Source: Planctomycetota bacterium (GTDB lineage Bacteria; Planctomycetota; Phycisphaerae; SM23-33). From it: a DNA stretch of 6,620 nt. The stretch spans positions 1 to 6,620 of the forward strand of contig JAGHBS010000172.1 of NCBI GenBank assembly GCA_021160865.1, given 5' to 3'. The position numbers were made by a program, and so were the translations under genes. Below, piece after piece: positions 6,311 to 6,620 of the stretch. The notes under the pieces are model-generated. The model was not told the origin of the DNA, did not search any database, and saw nothing but the letters and a program-made list of their open reading frames with translations. Each line of letters starts with the position of its first letter. Position 1 is the first letter of the stretch.

Positions 6311-6620
6311 ATGACCGAGTCGGGCAAACAAACTGATTTTGATAGACCCGTTTCTACCAGGTGGATTACCATCACGGTGTTAGCCGTTGCCCTTGCAAGT
6401 GGTGCAGGTGGAGCGCCTTTGGTAGGGGCATTGCGTCAGAGTGTTCAGGAGCAATTCGGACTTTCCTTCTGGTCGGCAGGTGCGGGGGTGGGGATTATAG
6501 GACTTGCAGGCGGAATCCTTGGATTGATTCTTACAAGGTGCATCGGTGGTGTAGGACGGGGTTGGTTGTTCCGAATTGGAATAGTGCTCTCATTTTTAGC
6601 GTTTTTACTTTACTATTTCA
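6311..6620 (+). CDS. Putative major facilitator superfamily transporter, N-terminal part (partial)
   Basis: An open frame starts at ATG 6311, just after an in-frame TAG at 6296-6298, and continues past the window end, giving 103 codons plus one base. After a hydrophilic head of 17 residues there are three hydrophobic segments, at about 19-41 (ITITVLAVALASGAGGAPLV), 53-74 (WSAGAGVGIIGLAGGILGLI) and 86-103. The loop after the second segment, RCIGGVGRGWLFRIG (76-90), has the Gly- and Arg-rich character of the MFS motif A loop between helices 2 and 3, though it is not a clean match. This would place the protein in the inner membrane as a transporter of unknown substrate. No Shine-Dalgarno sequence precedes the ATG. 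The 201-bp gap upstream (6110-6310) shows no other gene or clear terminator; TTGAAA at 6273 and TATAGC at 6294 are a weak 15-bp-spaced promoter candidate that would give an almost leaderless message. Family assignment is tentative because only the N-terminus is visible. Confidence 0.68.
   Translation, partial: MTESGKQTDFDRPVSTRWITITVLAVALASGAGGAPLVGALRQSVQEQFGLSFWSAGAGVGIIGLAGGILGLILTRCIGGVGRGWLFRIGIVLSFLAFLLYYF

Noticed and set aside
6187..6375. Minus-strand 62-codon open frame over the gap before the transporter-like gene.
   Set aside because: It overlaps the start of the transporter-like frame, has no Shine-Dalgarno sequence or recognisable domain, and its composition looks like non-coding DNA.

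Overview
The window looks like chromosomal DNA from a bacterium, most likely a planctomycete (Planctomycetota). The main clue is the end of the second large exported protein. It has a C-terminal module with motifs such as RHIFYNNSAFDG, YTSYSRGINGIM and DVFYFGNAIGETGNS, followed by a dockerin-like calcium-binding pair and the ending TALKLITVP. I recognise this combination from planctomycete exported proteins. The assignment rests on memory of the family, not on a search. All genes seen lie on the + strand.

Layout. Positions 2-172 hold the last 56 codons of plsY (acyl-phosphate:glycerol-3-phosphate acyltransferase). Next is a complete ispE (235-1134), the kinase of the MEP isoprenoid pathway. 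These two are ordinary housekeeping genes. A 229-bp gap with a candidate promoter leads to two large genes for exported right-handed beta-helix proteins. The first (1364-3676) is a predicted lipoprotein with a LamG-like domain, a carboxypeptidase-regulatory-like domain and a pectate-lyase-like beta-helix. The second (3767-6109) is a Sec-exported beta-helix protein with the planctomycete-type C-terminal module and dockerin-like end. After a 201-bp gap, a multi-membrane-segment protein resembling the N-terminus of a major facilitator transporter begins at 6311 and runs off the window.

How they fit together. plsY and ispE are close enough to be co-transcribed. The two beta-helix genes form a plausible surface pair for binding or cleaving polysaccharide, one membrane-anchored and one possibly docked through its C-terminal module. 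Both have strong ribosome binding sites with identical 7-nt spacing, whereas ispE and the transporter-like gene have none that I can see. No substrate or enzymatic activity can be read from the sequence.

I found no CRISPR array, RNA gene, insertion sequence or clear new multi-gene system. The points worth a second look are the domain make-up of the two exported proteins and details within them.
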